From NCBI GenBank assembly GCA_023053545.1, contig JAKZAN010000079.1, positions 62,001 to 126,000 of the forward strand: DNA of 64,000 nucleotides, in the 5' to 3' direction. A program made the position numbers and the translations under genes. Numbering within the stretch: position 1 is the stretch's first letter; every line of letters begins with the position of its first letter. This DNA is from Lepidurus packardi (lineage: Eukaryota; Arthropoda; Branchiopoda; Notostraca; Triopsidae). Below are positions 52,085 through 59,607 of the stretch, piece after piece. A model generated the notes under the pieces. That model saw only the letters and a list, made by a program, of their open reading frames with translations. It was not told the DNA's origin and searched no databases.

Positions 52085-55000
52085 CTACACCTCGTCGTCA
52101 TCGCACCCATAGAACCTGACTTTCCCCTTATTCCTTTGAGATCGTCGTAAACCCACGGGCTCATCCGGGCGAGCACTGTCCGTTACTCTCTCCGTAACGC
52201 GAGCCTCAGGCTCCGGAGGGTTTACGTTGTCATCCCCGGTCGCTTCGTGGGTAAGCAAGTCAGCAGGTTCTATCGCCAACTCGCTAGCTTCACCCGATAC
52301 CTCGAGTGTCCGATTGCGCACTTCGAGATCTCGCTCGTCTCCCAACTTGACGAACAGAGTTGGTTCGTCGAAGTCGTTAACTCTGTCTACAAAGGGTTTC
52401 AGGCGAGAAATGTGGACTATGTCGGATTTCCGCCTTTTTACCCCCTGGACCTCGTAATCTACGGGAGACGTCCTACGGAGAATCTTATATGGGCCAAAGA
52501 AGCGATGGAGAAGTTTTTCCGACTTCCCCACTTTCCGAACCGGAGTATAAACCCATACAACATCCCCTACATCGTAGAAACGCTCCTCGTGAGATTCGTC
52601 ATAGCGCTCCTTTTGTTTTGCCTGCACTTTACCCAGGCGTTGTCTTACCGCGCTAAAAGCTTCTGCGATACGACTTGCCATTTGACCCGCTCTGCTTATG
52701 TCAGCGGAGCCGTCCATCCCGTCTACTTCGGCAGAGGCACCCATCGCCACATCGAGTGGGAGTTTTGGCTCCCTCCCGTAGAGGAGATAGAATGGGGAGT
52801 ACCCGGTGGACTCCTGCCTCGCCGTATTGTATGCGAAGGTCACAGCGTCTAAACAATCATCCCAATCACGATGGTTGCTGCTTACGTACATCGAAAGCAT
52901 GTCCGCTAGCGTGTGATTGAGACGCTCGGTTAAGCCGTTACATTGGGGATGGTAGGCCGTAGTCGTAGCGTGATTAGTTTGCATGACCCTAATCAGCTCC
53001 TCGGTAAACTCTGCTGTGAAGCAGGTACCACTATCGCTTAACAAAGTCTCCGGGGCCCCATGTCTCAACACGAGTTGTTGCGCGAAGAATTTGGCAACTT
53101 CCTCGGCCGAAGCTGATGGGACAGCCTTGGTCTCAGCCCACTTCGTTAGATAGTCGACTGCTACAATAATGTGCTTGTTACCGCGCGGGGTCTCGGGGAA
53201 CGCGCCAAGTAGATCAATCCCGACTTTCTCGAAAGGCCTGTCAACCTGGATCGGGACCATTAGCCCTTTCTTTTTCGTCGCTTCTCCTTTCCGGGTTTGA
53301 CAATCCGTACAGGAGGCGACGTAACGAGCTACTTCCGTGATCATTTTAGGCCAATAGTACCTTTTGCTGATCTTGTCCCAGGTTCTTTTGAGACCTAAAT
53401 GACCAGCAGTGACGTCGTCATGACAGGCGTACAAAACCTCCCTTTTCAGAGAAGCAGGTACGCAGAGCCTTAGGCGACATTCGCCGTTTCTCACTAAAAT
53501 CCGAAAAAGTTTTCCCTCCTTCATCGTGTATTGCACGACTTGGCGCCTCTGTACGGCCCGCGGATTAAGTGTTTCCAAGATGGCAATAAGCTTTGCCCAT
53601 CTCGGATCTGACCGTTGTTCTTGTTCCACATCAGCTAAACGAGTATCAACTGCTTGGACACCAATCCCGAACACTACCGGGCCGTTGTCGTCGCCTTCTC
53701 CAGCTGGGGGGTCAACGGGGTTGCGTGACAGAGGGTCAGCATCATTATGAACCCTCCCACTCCGATGTACGATTTGAAACTCGTATTCCATCAGAGCGAG
53801 GGCCCACCTAGCTAACCGCCCTGTGGACTCCCGTTTGGTCATTAGCCAACACAATGCGTGATGGTCTGTGACAGCTCTAAAAGGTTTACCCCAAACATAC
53901 GGCCTAAATTTCTTTACGGCCCATACGAGAGCTAAGCATTCTTTCTCGGTGGTGGAATAATTCCGTTCACTTTTATTAAGGAGCCGGCTCGCATAAGCGA
54001 TAACCCGCTCTTCGCCATCTTGGCGCTGTGCCAGAACCGCTCCTATGCCAAAATCACATGCGTCAGGATAGATCTCAAATTCACCATCCAACTCTGGGTG
54101 AGCTAGAATAGGCGCCGAAACAAGAGCTTGCTTGAGGTCTTCAAAAGCAGACTGTTGCTCGACACCCCATACAAATGGTGTATTTAATTTTGTAAGCCTT
54201 GAGAGAGGTTCGGCCCTAGCTGAAAAATCTTTCACGAATTTTCTGTAGTACGAGCATAGGCTCGTGAAACTACGAACCGCCGTAAGATTTGCCGGCGTTG
54301 GAAAATCCGTGACGGCTGTTAATTTGCCGTCATCCGGCCTAATACCCTCCTGGTCCACTATGTGCCCAAGCACCTGAACAGTTTCGCAGCCAAAGTGACA
54401 TTTGCTGGGTTTTAACTTCAGTCCTGCTTTACCTAAGCATGCCAAAATGGCGTCAACATCTACCACATGCTTCTCGAAAGTTTTGGAGAAAATTACCACA
54501 TCGTCTAGATAGATTAGACAAATTTGCCACTTGAAACCTGCTAAGATAACGTCCATCATCCTTTGAAAGGTGGCCGGTGCGTTACAAAGCCCAAATGGCA
54601 TTTTCGTGAATTGGTATAGGCCATCCGGTGTTATGAATGCCGTTTTCTCCCTATCTTCCTCCTTTACTCCTACTTGCCAGTAACCCGACATGAGGTCTAA
54701 AGTGCTGAAGAATTTCGAACCTTGCATGGAGTCCAAGACATCATCCGTCCTGGGCAAAGGATAAACATCCTTGATCGTGACGGAATTTAGCCTCCGGTAG
54801 TCAACGCAAAAGCGCCAAGTACCGTCTTTCTTCTTTACCAAAACTACGGGGGAAGACCAGGGACTGCTTGATGGTTCTACCACCCCTGCCTCTATCATTT
54901 CTTCCACCTGCTGCCTAATCAGCTCTTTTTCCCTGTAGGCGCTCCGGTAGGGAACCTGCGAAACGGGATTTGCGTTACCCGTATCTATTCCGTGCTCTAC

Positions 55001-55231
55001 CACCTTGGATGCACCTAAATCTTCTGAACCCCCGGCAAAGCACTGGCGATGCTTACTTAGCACCTCTCTAAGCGCTTTCCTTTGATTATCGTCTAATCGA
55101 TCAGATATACAGCTATCCAGGGTCTCGTCAGTAACTGCTCCTTTCTCTACTTCAACTATGTGGGGTACCTGGTCTTCGACACTGCCTAAAACTGTCCCCG
55201 CAGCCACCCAAATGGGCCTCCGGACCAAAGT
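52085..55231 (-). CDS. pol: Gypsy Pol: reverse transcriptase, RNase H, integrase
   Basis: Makes and integrates the element's DNA. Numbering from codon 55226-55228 (TTG): an AGTVLG motif at 10-15; RT about 90-290 with D178 (LDLMSGYWQ) and the active site YLDD at 240-243; RNase H with D389 (YPDACDFGIGAVL, with P where T is usual), E430 and D455; integrase zinc site H603, H610, C640, C643; catalytic D672, D732 and E768 (spacing D-x59-D-x35-E); GPY motif at 912-914; basic tail near 1028-1037. No internal stop, 1,047 residues. The frame begins after TAA at 55232-55234 and has no ATG, so it depends on a +1 (or -2) step from the protease frame, programmed or due to an indel. Ends at TAG 52085-52087. 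Confidence 0.95.
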   Translation of the reverse strand, partial: TLVRRPIWVAAGTVLGSVEDQVPHIVEVEKGAVTDETLDSCISDRLDDNQRKALREVLSKHRQCFAGGSEDLGASKVVEHGIDTGNANPVSQVPYRSAYREKELIRQQVEEMIEAGVVEPSSSPWSSPVVLVKKKDGTWRFCVDYRRLNSVTIKDVYPLPRTDDVLDSMQGSKFFSTLDLMSGYWQVGVKEEDREKTAFITPDGLYQFTKMPFGLCNAPATFQRMMDVILAGFKWQICLIYLDDVVIFSKTFEKHVVDVDAILACLGKAGLKLKPSKCHFGCETVQVLGHIVDQEGIRPDDGKLTAVTDFPTPANLTAVRSFTSLCSYYRKFVKDFSARAEPLSRLTKLNTPFVWGVEQQSAFEDLKQALVSAPILAHPELDGEFEIYPDACDFGIGAVLAQRQDGEERVIAYASRLLNKSERNYSTTEKECLALVWAVKKFRPYVWGKPFRAVTDHHALCWLMTKRESTGRLARWALALMEYEFQIVHRSGRVHNDADPLSRNPVDPPAGEGDDNGPVVFGIGVQAVDTRLADVEQEQRSDPRWAKLIAILETLNPRAVQRRQVVQYTMKEGKLFRILVRNGECRLRLCVPASLKREVLYACHDDVTAGHLGLKRTWDKISKRYYWPKMITEVARYVASCTDCQTRKGEATKKKGLMVPIQVDRPFEKVGIDLLGAFPETPRGNKHIIVAVDYLTKWAETKAVPSASAEEVAKFFAQQLVLRHGAPETLLSDSGTCFTAEFTEELIRVMQTNHATTTAYHPQCNGLTERLNHTLADMLSMYVSSNHRDWDDCLDAVTFAYNTARQESTGYSPFYLLYGREPKLPLDVAMGASAEVDGMDGSADISRAGQMASRIAEAFSAVRQRLGKVQAKQKERYDESHEERFYDVGDVVWVYTPVRKVGKSEKLLHRFFGPYKILRRTSPVDYEVQGVKRRKSDIVHISRLKPFVDRVNDFDEPTLFVKLGDERDLEVRNRTLEVSGEASELAIEPADLLTHEATGDDNVNPPEPEARVTERVTDSARPDEPVGLRRSQRNKGKVRFYGCDDDEV

Positions 55232-57461
55232 TTACTAGCATTACCAGACCGTACCCACCCTGAAAGGTAGTTATGCTTCGACCTAAGCTAATCCCTTTTT
55301 CGATTAATAATCGCTTCTCGGGTTCTACCAGGAAATCCTGAGCTTCGTCTTTAGACGGCGGTGTTAGTTTACACTCACCCCATTTGTCTGAACCCTGGTT
55401 CGCAAGGTTGACGTGAATGGGCATTCCCGATCGCGGGGGAATCCTATACTCCCTTAAGGAAACTATCTTCTCTACTCTCGTATCTTCGTCTTCGTTGATC
55501 TTTAAATCCGGGAAGAGGACCGCATCCTGTTCTATTTTCTCGTCTGTTTGCTCATGGGGCCAATAAGGGGTTTCCGGTGACTCTCTTTTTTCAGCTGTGG
55601 AAGATTGTACTAAAAATTCAGAAAGCTCTCCCCCTTTATCTGGCTCCTTCGGCCTCGGCGGAGCCGAGGACCTTTCAATCCCAGGCTTCACCTTTGGAGT
55701 CTCACCTCCACCTCGACGGCACGACCACGCCCAACCCTCCTTAATCGTGGTGGAGATCTGCACGGCCTCCGTCATTTTCTCGTCGGCGAGATGACCTGAC
55801 GGCCGGTACTGTGCGCCATCCCGAGGGACTCGGGGCTCACCTATTCTTCTGCAGAGTTTCTGTTTACTCTTCCCCCTCTGGGGAAGCCTCTCAGCGCGCT
55901 CAGTGATGTCATCTGCCTTGGGGTTTGAGGCTAGAATTGCTACCTCACTATCTGTAGGCGTAGGGTTGGACTCCCTTGACGTAGACGGATCCTCCAAGCT
56001 TATTAAATCGACTTCCTCCTCTTCGTCAAAGCTAATCAAATCTTTCTCTGACTCCTTATCAAAGCTAATTAAATCCCCGCCAAAATCCTCCATTCGCGTC
56101 GTATTTTGGCGAGTTTGAAAATTCTCGAGAGGATCTAACGCACCCAGGGGCGCCATGGTCACACCCACGCGAACTGGTTCAAGCATGGATGTCATTCTGA
56201 TCGCATTACTGAACGCAGCGATGGATGGTACATCCGAATGGTCTGATTCTACCCTAGCGGGACTAGTTGGCTCTCCGTGACGCTCCCAAGTACCCATTTC
56301 TCTTTTCAACAAGGAAAACCGGCTAGTGGGGATAGTGGACACTTCTATTCGGTCCCGCCCCTGCGGCGAGGACCCAATTTCTGGGTCTATCGCCCCTACT
56401 ACCGTTTTCTCTCCATTCAGGCACCCTAACTCACCTTCATCAGTTCTCGCGCCTATACGCGCCTCACTAGGGGAGGTGATTTCCCGTTGTTCCTGGATCG
56501 CGCATACCACGGTGTTAAGCTCGCTAACTACATCCTGAATCGGCCTAACGAAGGTCAGGGCCTCCTCACAAACGGTATCGCGTGCACATTCCTCGTGGCG
56601 TATCTCGGGTTGAGCAAGGCTTGGCACGTCCTGGTCATCCGAGAGCGGTGTTACGGGAGCCACTATAGCGCAACCAGCCGGCGTACATTCCTCAATTTGA
56701 TCTTCAAGCTCTCGTTCTAGGCTCGAAACTTTCTTTGTCTTCCCTACCATCTGATCCTTCATTCTCCTGTCTTGCTTTTCTGTTCGTTCCTCGTGGATTT
56801 CTACTACCCCAGTTATTTTATTTTCCTCGTTGCAAAGGATAATTGGCAGCTCCACTCGTCCCTGTACACTCGGCTTTCGATCGGCTCTAGTTTCCCTGGT
56901 TCCATCTAGCTCGGTGGCATTGAGCATTCCCACTACCGTTTTGTCCTTGTTTTTAACCCTCTTTAGGCAACAGGACGCCTGTGCAATTACGTTGCTAGCG
57001 CTATCTCCGATGGGCTTTTCCTCACTTTCCCGATGACCTGCGAGGGTAAACCCATCATCCCTATATCGGAGGGTCACATCACCTAATTGCCTAAGCAAAT
57101 CGTTGCCTATGATCAGTTCTGCCAAGCCGTTGTTAAAGACAATGGCTTTCGTGTATACCTCCTTCCCTGCGAGTCGAACCCCGATATTCACACCACCTCG
57201 AATCTGTGCACGCTCGCCGTTTGCTACAACTATCTCGGGTCCCTCCCAGGCTACCAGCTGCGCCTGGTTACGTAAGGCCCAATCTTCGGAAACCACGCTC
57301 ACGGCCGCACCAGTGTCGATGATGGCCATTGCTTCTACTCCATTACAAATTACTCGCTCTCTGACTAGGTTTGGACAGAACACACATAAGAGGGGGATCT
57401 CAATGGTCTGGGCGACTCCGCCCCCCGGAGCCGCCCTTTCTAGTTTTCCGAACCAGAATCT
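55152..57461 (-). CDS. pro: Gypsy aspartic protease with long pre-RT linker
   Basis: Cleaves the Gag-Pol polyprotein. The frame is open from a TGA at 57462-57464 and overlaps the end of gag by 22 bp; it lies in the -1 frame relative to gag. There is no ATG at the beginning (the 743-residue stretch starts with GTG at 57383). Counting from that codon, the active-site motif IIDTGAAVSVV has D23-T24-G25, and the second conserved motif is ELIIGNDLL at about 89-97. About 590 residues then follow that are charged and low in complexity, with three spaced DLIS[FL] motifs around nucleotides 55990-56085. Residues about 670-722 resemble the normal stretch before RT. The last ~20 residues are probably out of frame. 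The linker is far longer than usual between protease and RT. Confidence 0.88.
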   Translation of the reverse strand, partial: RFWFGKLERAAPGGGVAQTIEIPLLCVFCPNLVRERVICNGVEAMAIIDTGAAVSVVSEDWALRNQAQLVAWEGPEIVVANGERAQIRGGVNIGVRLAGKEVYTKAIVFNNGLAELIIGNDLLRQLGDVTLRYRDDGFTLAGHRESEEKPIGDSASNVIAQASCCLKRVKNKDKTVVGMLNATELDGTRETRADRKPSVQGRVELPIILCNEENKITGVVEIHEERTEKQDRRMKDQMVGKTKKVSSLERELEDQIEECTPAGCAIVAPVTPLSDDQDVPSLAQPEIRHEECARDTVCEEALTFVRPIQDVVSELNTVVCAIQEQREITSPSEARIGARTDEGELGCLNGEKTVVGAIDPEIGSSPQGRDRIEVSTIPTSRFSLLKREMGTWERHGEPTSPARVESDHSDVPSIAAFSNAIRMTSMLEPVRVGVTMAPLGALDPLENFQTRQNTTRMEDFGGDLISFDKESEKDLISFDEEEEVDLISLEDPSTSRESNPTPTDSEVAILASNPKADDITERAERLPQRGKSKQKLCRRIGEPRVPRDGAQYRPSGHLADEKMTEAVQISTTIKEGWAWSCRRGGGETPKVKPGIERSSAPPRPKEPDKGGELSEFLVQSSTAEKRESPETPYWPHEQTDEKIEQDAVLFPDLKINEDEDTRVEKIVSLREYRIPPRSGMPIHVNLANQGSDKWGECKLTPPSKDEAQDFLVEPEKRLLIEKGISLGRSITTFQGGYGLVMLVNFGPEAHLGGCGDSFRQCRRPGTPHS

Positions 57462-59011
57462 TCACGATCGCTATCCGAGCATCGCCCTGATGGTCTTTCC
57501 GATTTTGACTTGCCACCCTTATCTCTGCTCTGGGATTCTTTACTCCCTTTCCCCTTCCCGATTCCCTTGTGGTCTTGACCACGCTCCCTGGACTCAGGGT
57601 TGACACAGTAACGTGCAATGTGCCCTGGTTTCTGACAGCGATAGCAAATAGGTTTCCCATCATGCGTGCGGGAATTTGGGGAGTAAGAACGATTGGGAGA
57701 ATAGGGACGGCCAACCTTACCTTGCGGTTTCGCGAAACTTTCGCGGAACTGCTGGAATTCACCGGCGAGTTTGCAGAGAGCCTCCGCAATGGCACTGGAT
57801 TCCGATCCTGAGCTGGGTTTAGGATTTTCACGACCCGTTGGGGCAAAAGGGGTAAACGACCCTTGCCCTCGCACACCAACACCAGCCACCGCGGCACGTT
57901 TTTCGGCTTCTTCGCTACGGATCACGTTGGTCCACCAGGCTTGAGAAACTCGGCTCCTTTCCTGGCTGAACTCAAGCAAGTTAGCCTCTTCAAGGAACTT
58001 GTTACACGTTTGCACGTTTAAGCGTGACAACGGCTCCACTAGACCAGGCCGTAGGCCTCGGAAGAGGTGATTGAGTTTGTCATATTCGGACATGCCGGGA
58101 TTAATCTCCCGGCACAGGTTGACTACGTCCATGTAATACTCGTTGACACTCTCTTCCCAACGCTGCACCCGCATTTGCAACTTGGCGTTGCTGCGGAAAA
58201 CTCGACCTTGGGTAACGAAAAACTTTCGGAATTCCTCTTTTAGTTCATTCCAGGAGGTAGGGGGTGGGCCATCAAGGGGGTACCGGTTGGCGTACCATGT
58301 ATCGGCCATACCGTCCAGGCTCGTAGCCAAACACTCCAGTTTATCTTTCTCATTCCATCCATTGTAAATCGCCACCTGCTCATATTTTTGGAGGAACCGC
58401 ATAGCGTCCTCATCGTGAGCCCCAGAAAATCGTGGGGCACTCACCGCCTTGCGCAACCTACCGGGCGCACTGGGGTTTGCCATGGTTGAGGCAGGGCTGT
58501 TTGGCTCGGCGAGGAGGTCTACGAGTCTCACAACGGATCCTCGCGGTGAAGGGGTGGTACGGCCGGCTTCAATAGTCGACCTTTCAATCGCCTCCAGCTC
58601 TTCCCGTACCGCGGAGAACTGGTACCTCCTGCGAGGGGTTTCCGGGCTGGATTCCGGCTCGCTAGGAACTGCGTAGCAGGTGAGGTCTAGATCCGGACTC
58701 TGGGGGCGGTCGGCTTCGTCGTCTTCGGACGGGACAGCTGAACTCCACGGAATTTCTTGCGCCTCCAAAGTAGGTTTTTGTGGACTCGAGACAGTAATGG
58801 CTCGTTCGGCGTTTTTAGTGTAGAGCCAAGAAGGATTGACTGTTTCCTTCCGCGTTTCTCCGAGTCGACGGCGTACAGTCACGGAACGGGTGAACGAGGA
58901 CTCCCTCGGAGGTAACGTTGGGGTCCCTGGGATACGGGTACCCTGGCGATTCGGGCAAGGAACGCCTTTACCGGTTCCCACGGTCTTCGGGATCGCCCCA
59001 GTGTCACTCAT
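57440..59011 (-). CDS. gag: Gypsy Gag (capsid and nucleocapsid)
   Basis: Structural protein that packages element RNA. 523 residues from ATG at 59009-59011, 68 bp past the primer site. An N-terminal Ser/Pro/Arg-rich part (1-185) looks disordered. A retrotransposon Gag capsid domain spans about 188-375 (residues such as AMRFLQKYEQ, ADTWY, WNELKEEFRKFF, LNHLFRGLRPGL). A CCHC zinc knuckle is at C456-x2-C459-x4-H464-x4-C469. The last ~45 residues are K/R/S-rich and suited to RNA binding. It ends TAG at 57440-57442. A GGAAAAC run lies just before this stop, where the protease frame overlaps in the -1 register, which suggests Gag-Pro is made by ribosomal slippage. The frame is intact. Confidence 0.94.
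   Translation of the reverse strand: MSDTGAIPKTVGTGKGVPCPNRQGTRIPGTPTLPPRESSFTRSVTVRRRLGETRKETVNPSWLYTKNAERAITVSSPQKPTLEAQEIPWSSAVPSEDDEADRPQSPDLDLTCYAVPSEPESSPETPRRRYQFSAVREELEAIERSTIEAGRTTPSPRGSVVRLVDLLAEPNSPASTMANPSAPGRLRKAVSAPRFSGAHDEDAMRFLQKYEQVAIYNGWNEKDKLECLATSLDGMADTWYANRYPLDGPPPTSWNELKEEFRKFFVTQGRVFRSNAKLQMRVQRWEESVNEYYMDVVNLCREINPGMSEYDKLNHLFRGLRPGLVEPLSRLNVQTCNKFLEEANLLEFSQERSRVSQAWWTNVIRSEEAEKRAAVAGVGVRGQGSFTPFAPTGRENPKPSSGSESSAIAEALCKLAGEFQQFRESFAKPQGKVGRPYSPNRSYSPNSRTHDGKPICYRCQKPGHIARYCVNPESRERGQDHKGIGKGKGSKESQSRDKGGKSKSERPSGRCSDSDREDSGSEN
57443..57449 (-). promoter_or_regulatory. Candidate -1 frameshift site at gag/pro overlap
   Basis: On the minus strand, GGAAAAC directly precedes the gag TAG, and the protease frame continues in the -1 register. 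The heptamer resembles, but does not exactly fit, the X-XXY-YYZ slippery pattern because the first three bases are G-G-A. No downstream pseudoknot was assessed. Confidence 0.5.
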
Positions 59012-59079
59012 GAAACCCCCAAGTCCTAGTTAGGTTCTAACACAAAACACGTAGCCTAACTTTACCAATCAAACCACCA

Positions 59080-59097
59080 TTCCCGGTCGATGCACCA
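59080..59097 (-). promoter_or_regulatory. Primer binding site, tRNA-Gly type
   Basis: Plus-strand TTCCCGGTCGATGCACCA, two bases inside the 5' LTR, ends in CCA and looks like a tRNA 3' end. It matches, as I recall the family, animal tRNA-Gly acceptor and T-arm sequences (TTCCCGG...ATGCACCA). It would prime minus-strand DNA synthesis. Confidence 0.8.
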
Positions 59098-59099
59098 AT

Positions 59100-59603
59100 T
59101 GTCACGTCTAAATCTGACAGGGCATCAAATCCGTCAGGAATTAGAGTAATGTTCGAGAAAGGTGGATTTATAGAACTTTATTCGGGAAGATTACAGTGGT
59201 AAAGTTAAGAGGGACTATTTGTACAGAGAACAGGGGGACTAGGACATAACAACACTACACAAGACTCTACCCTTCGACTCTCTCTAACAGACTGCCCTCT
59301 CGTACTTCAACTCTCTAACCAACTAAACTCTTCTTGGCACCATTCGCCAAAGCTGGGCATGCAATCCCACGTAGCTCCGGTGCTCTATCCGACACCATGT
59401 GCGTCAGCAGGATTGCAATTCGGCACATGGGGTCAGGGATCACCGAAGCTCCGTGCTAACTAAGCTGCGAAGTTTAGCGAAAAGCGACACCATGTAGGTA
59501 ACCCAGTACATGGGGTCAGGGATCAGCTTAGCTCTGGGCTAAGTTGGCTGCAAAGATTAGCAAAGCGTGAGAAAGGCAAGCAATGCGAAATATAACCGTG
59601 ACA
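59100..59603 (-). repeat. 5' LTR of the gypsy element
   Basis: 504 bp from TGTCACG to CGTGACA, identical to the 3' LTR except at 5 sites. In element orientation it supplies the promoter. A minus-strand AATAAA (plus TTTATT at 59177-59182) lies about 80 bp before the inner end, a usual poly(A) signal position. No convincing TATA box was found upstream of it. The diverged U3 repeat is at 59391-59570. Confidence 0.95.
59177..59182 (-). promoter_or_regulatory. LTR poly(A) signal AATAAA
   Basis: Minus-strand AATAAA, about 420 bp into the LTR. In the 3' LTR, where it would be used, the same place (50726-50731) reads AATACA, a weaker variant. Confidence 0.55.
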
Positions 59604-59607
59604 ATAC
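59604..59607. repeat. Target-site duplication ATAC, right
   Basis: Second copy of the 4 bp duplication at 50645-50648. The satellite continues in register from here. Confidence 0.93.

Larger units (their letters stand above)
50649..59603 (-). mobile_element. Ty3/gypsy LTR retrotransposon, 8,955 bp, with env-like frame
   Basis: Complete minus-strand LTR element: 5' LTR at 59100-59603, primer site, gag, protease, RT-RNase H-integrase, env-like frame, purine tract and 3' LTR at 50649-51152. The order protease-RT-RNase H-integrase identifies Ty3/gypsy. It is flanked by the 4 bp duplication ATAC inside a satellite unit. LTRs differ at 5 of 504 sites (about 1%), so the insertion is young. The coding part is GC-rich compared with the 35% GC satellite. 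Apparent faults are a frame break between protease and RT, and a short env-like frame lacking ATG. Confidence 0.96.

Noticed and set aside
57400-57897. Minus-strand 165-residue frame overlapping the end of gag
   Set aside because: It is in another register across the basic gag tail and zinc knuckle. It has repetitive R/K/P content and no motif, whereas the gag frame carries the CCHC motif.
52227-59033. Plus-strand open frames of 62-201 residues across the gypsy element, including 52247-52852 and 57103-57603
   Set aside because: All are antisense to gag, pro or pol frames that carry clear catalytic motifs, and none shows a domain of its own.
59167-59172. Minus-strand TATAAA as the LTR TATA box
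   Set aside because: It lies downstream of the AATAAA motif and only about 70 bp from the inner end of the LTR, which is the wrong side for a promoter of the element RNA.
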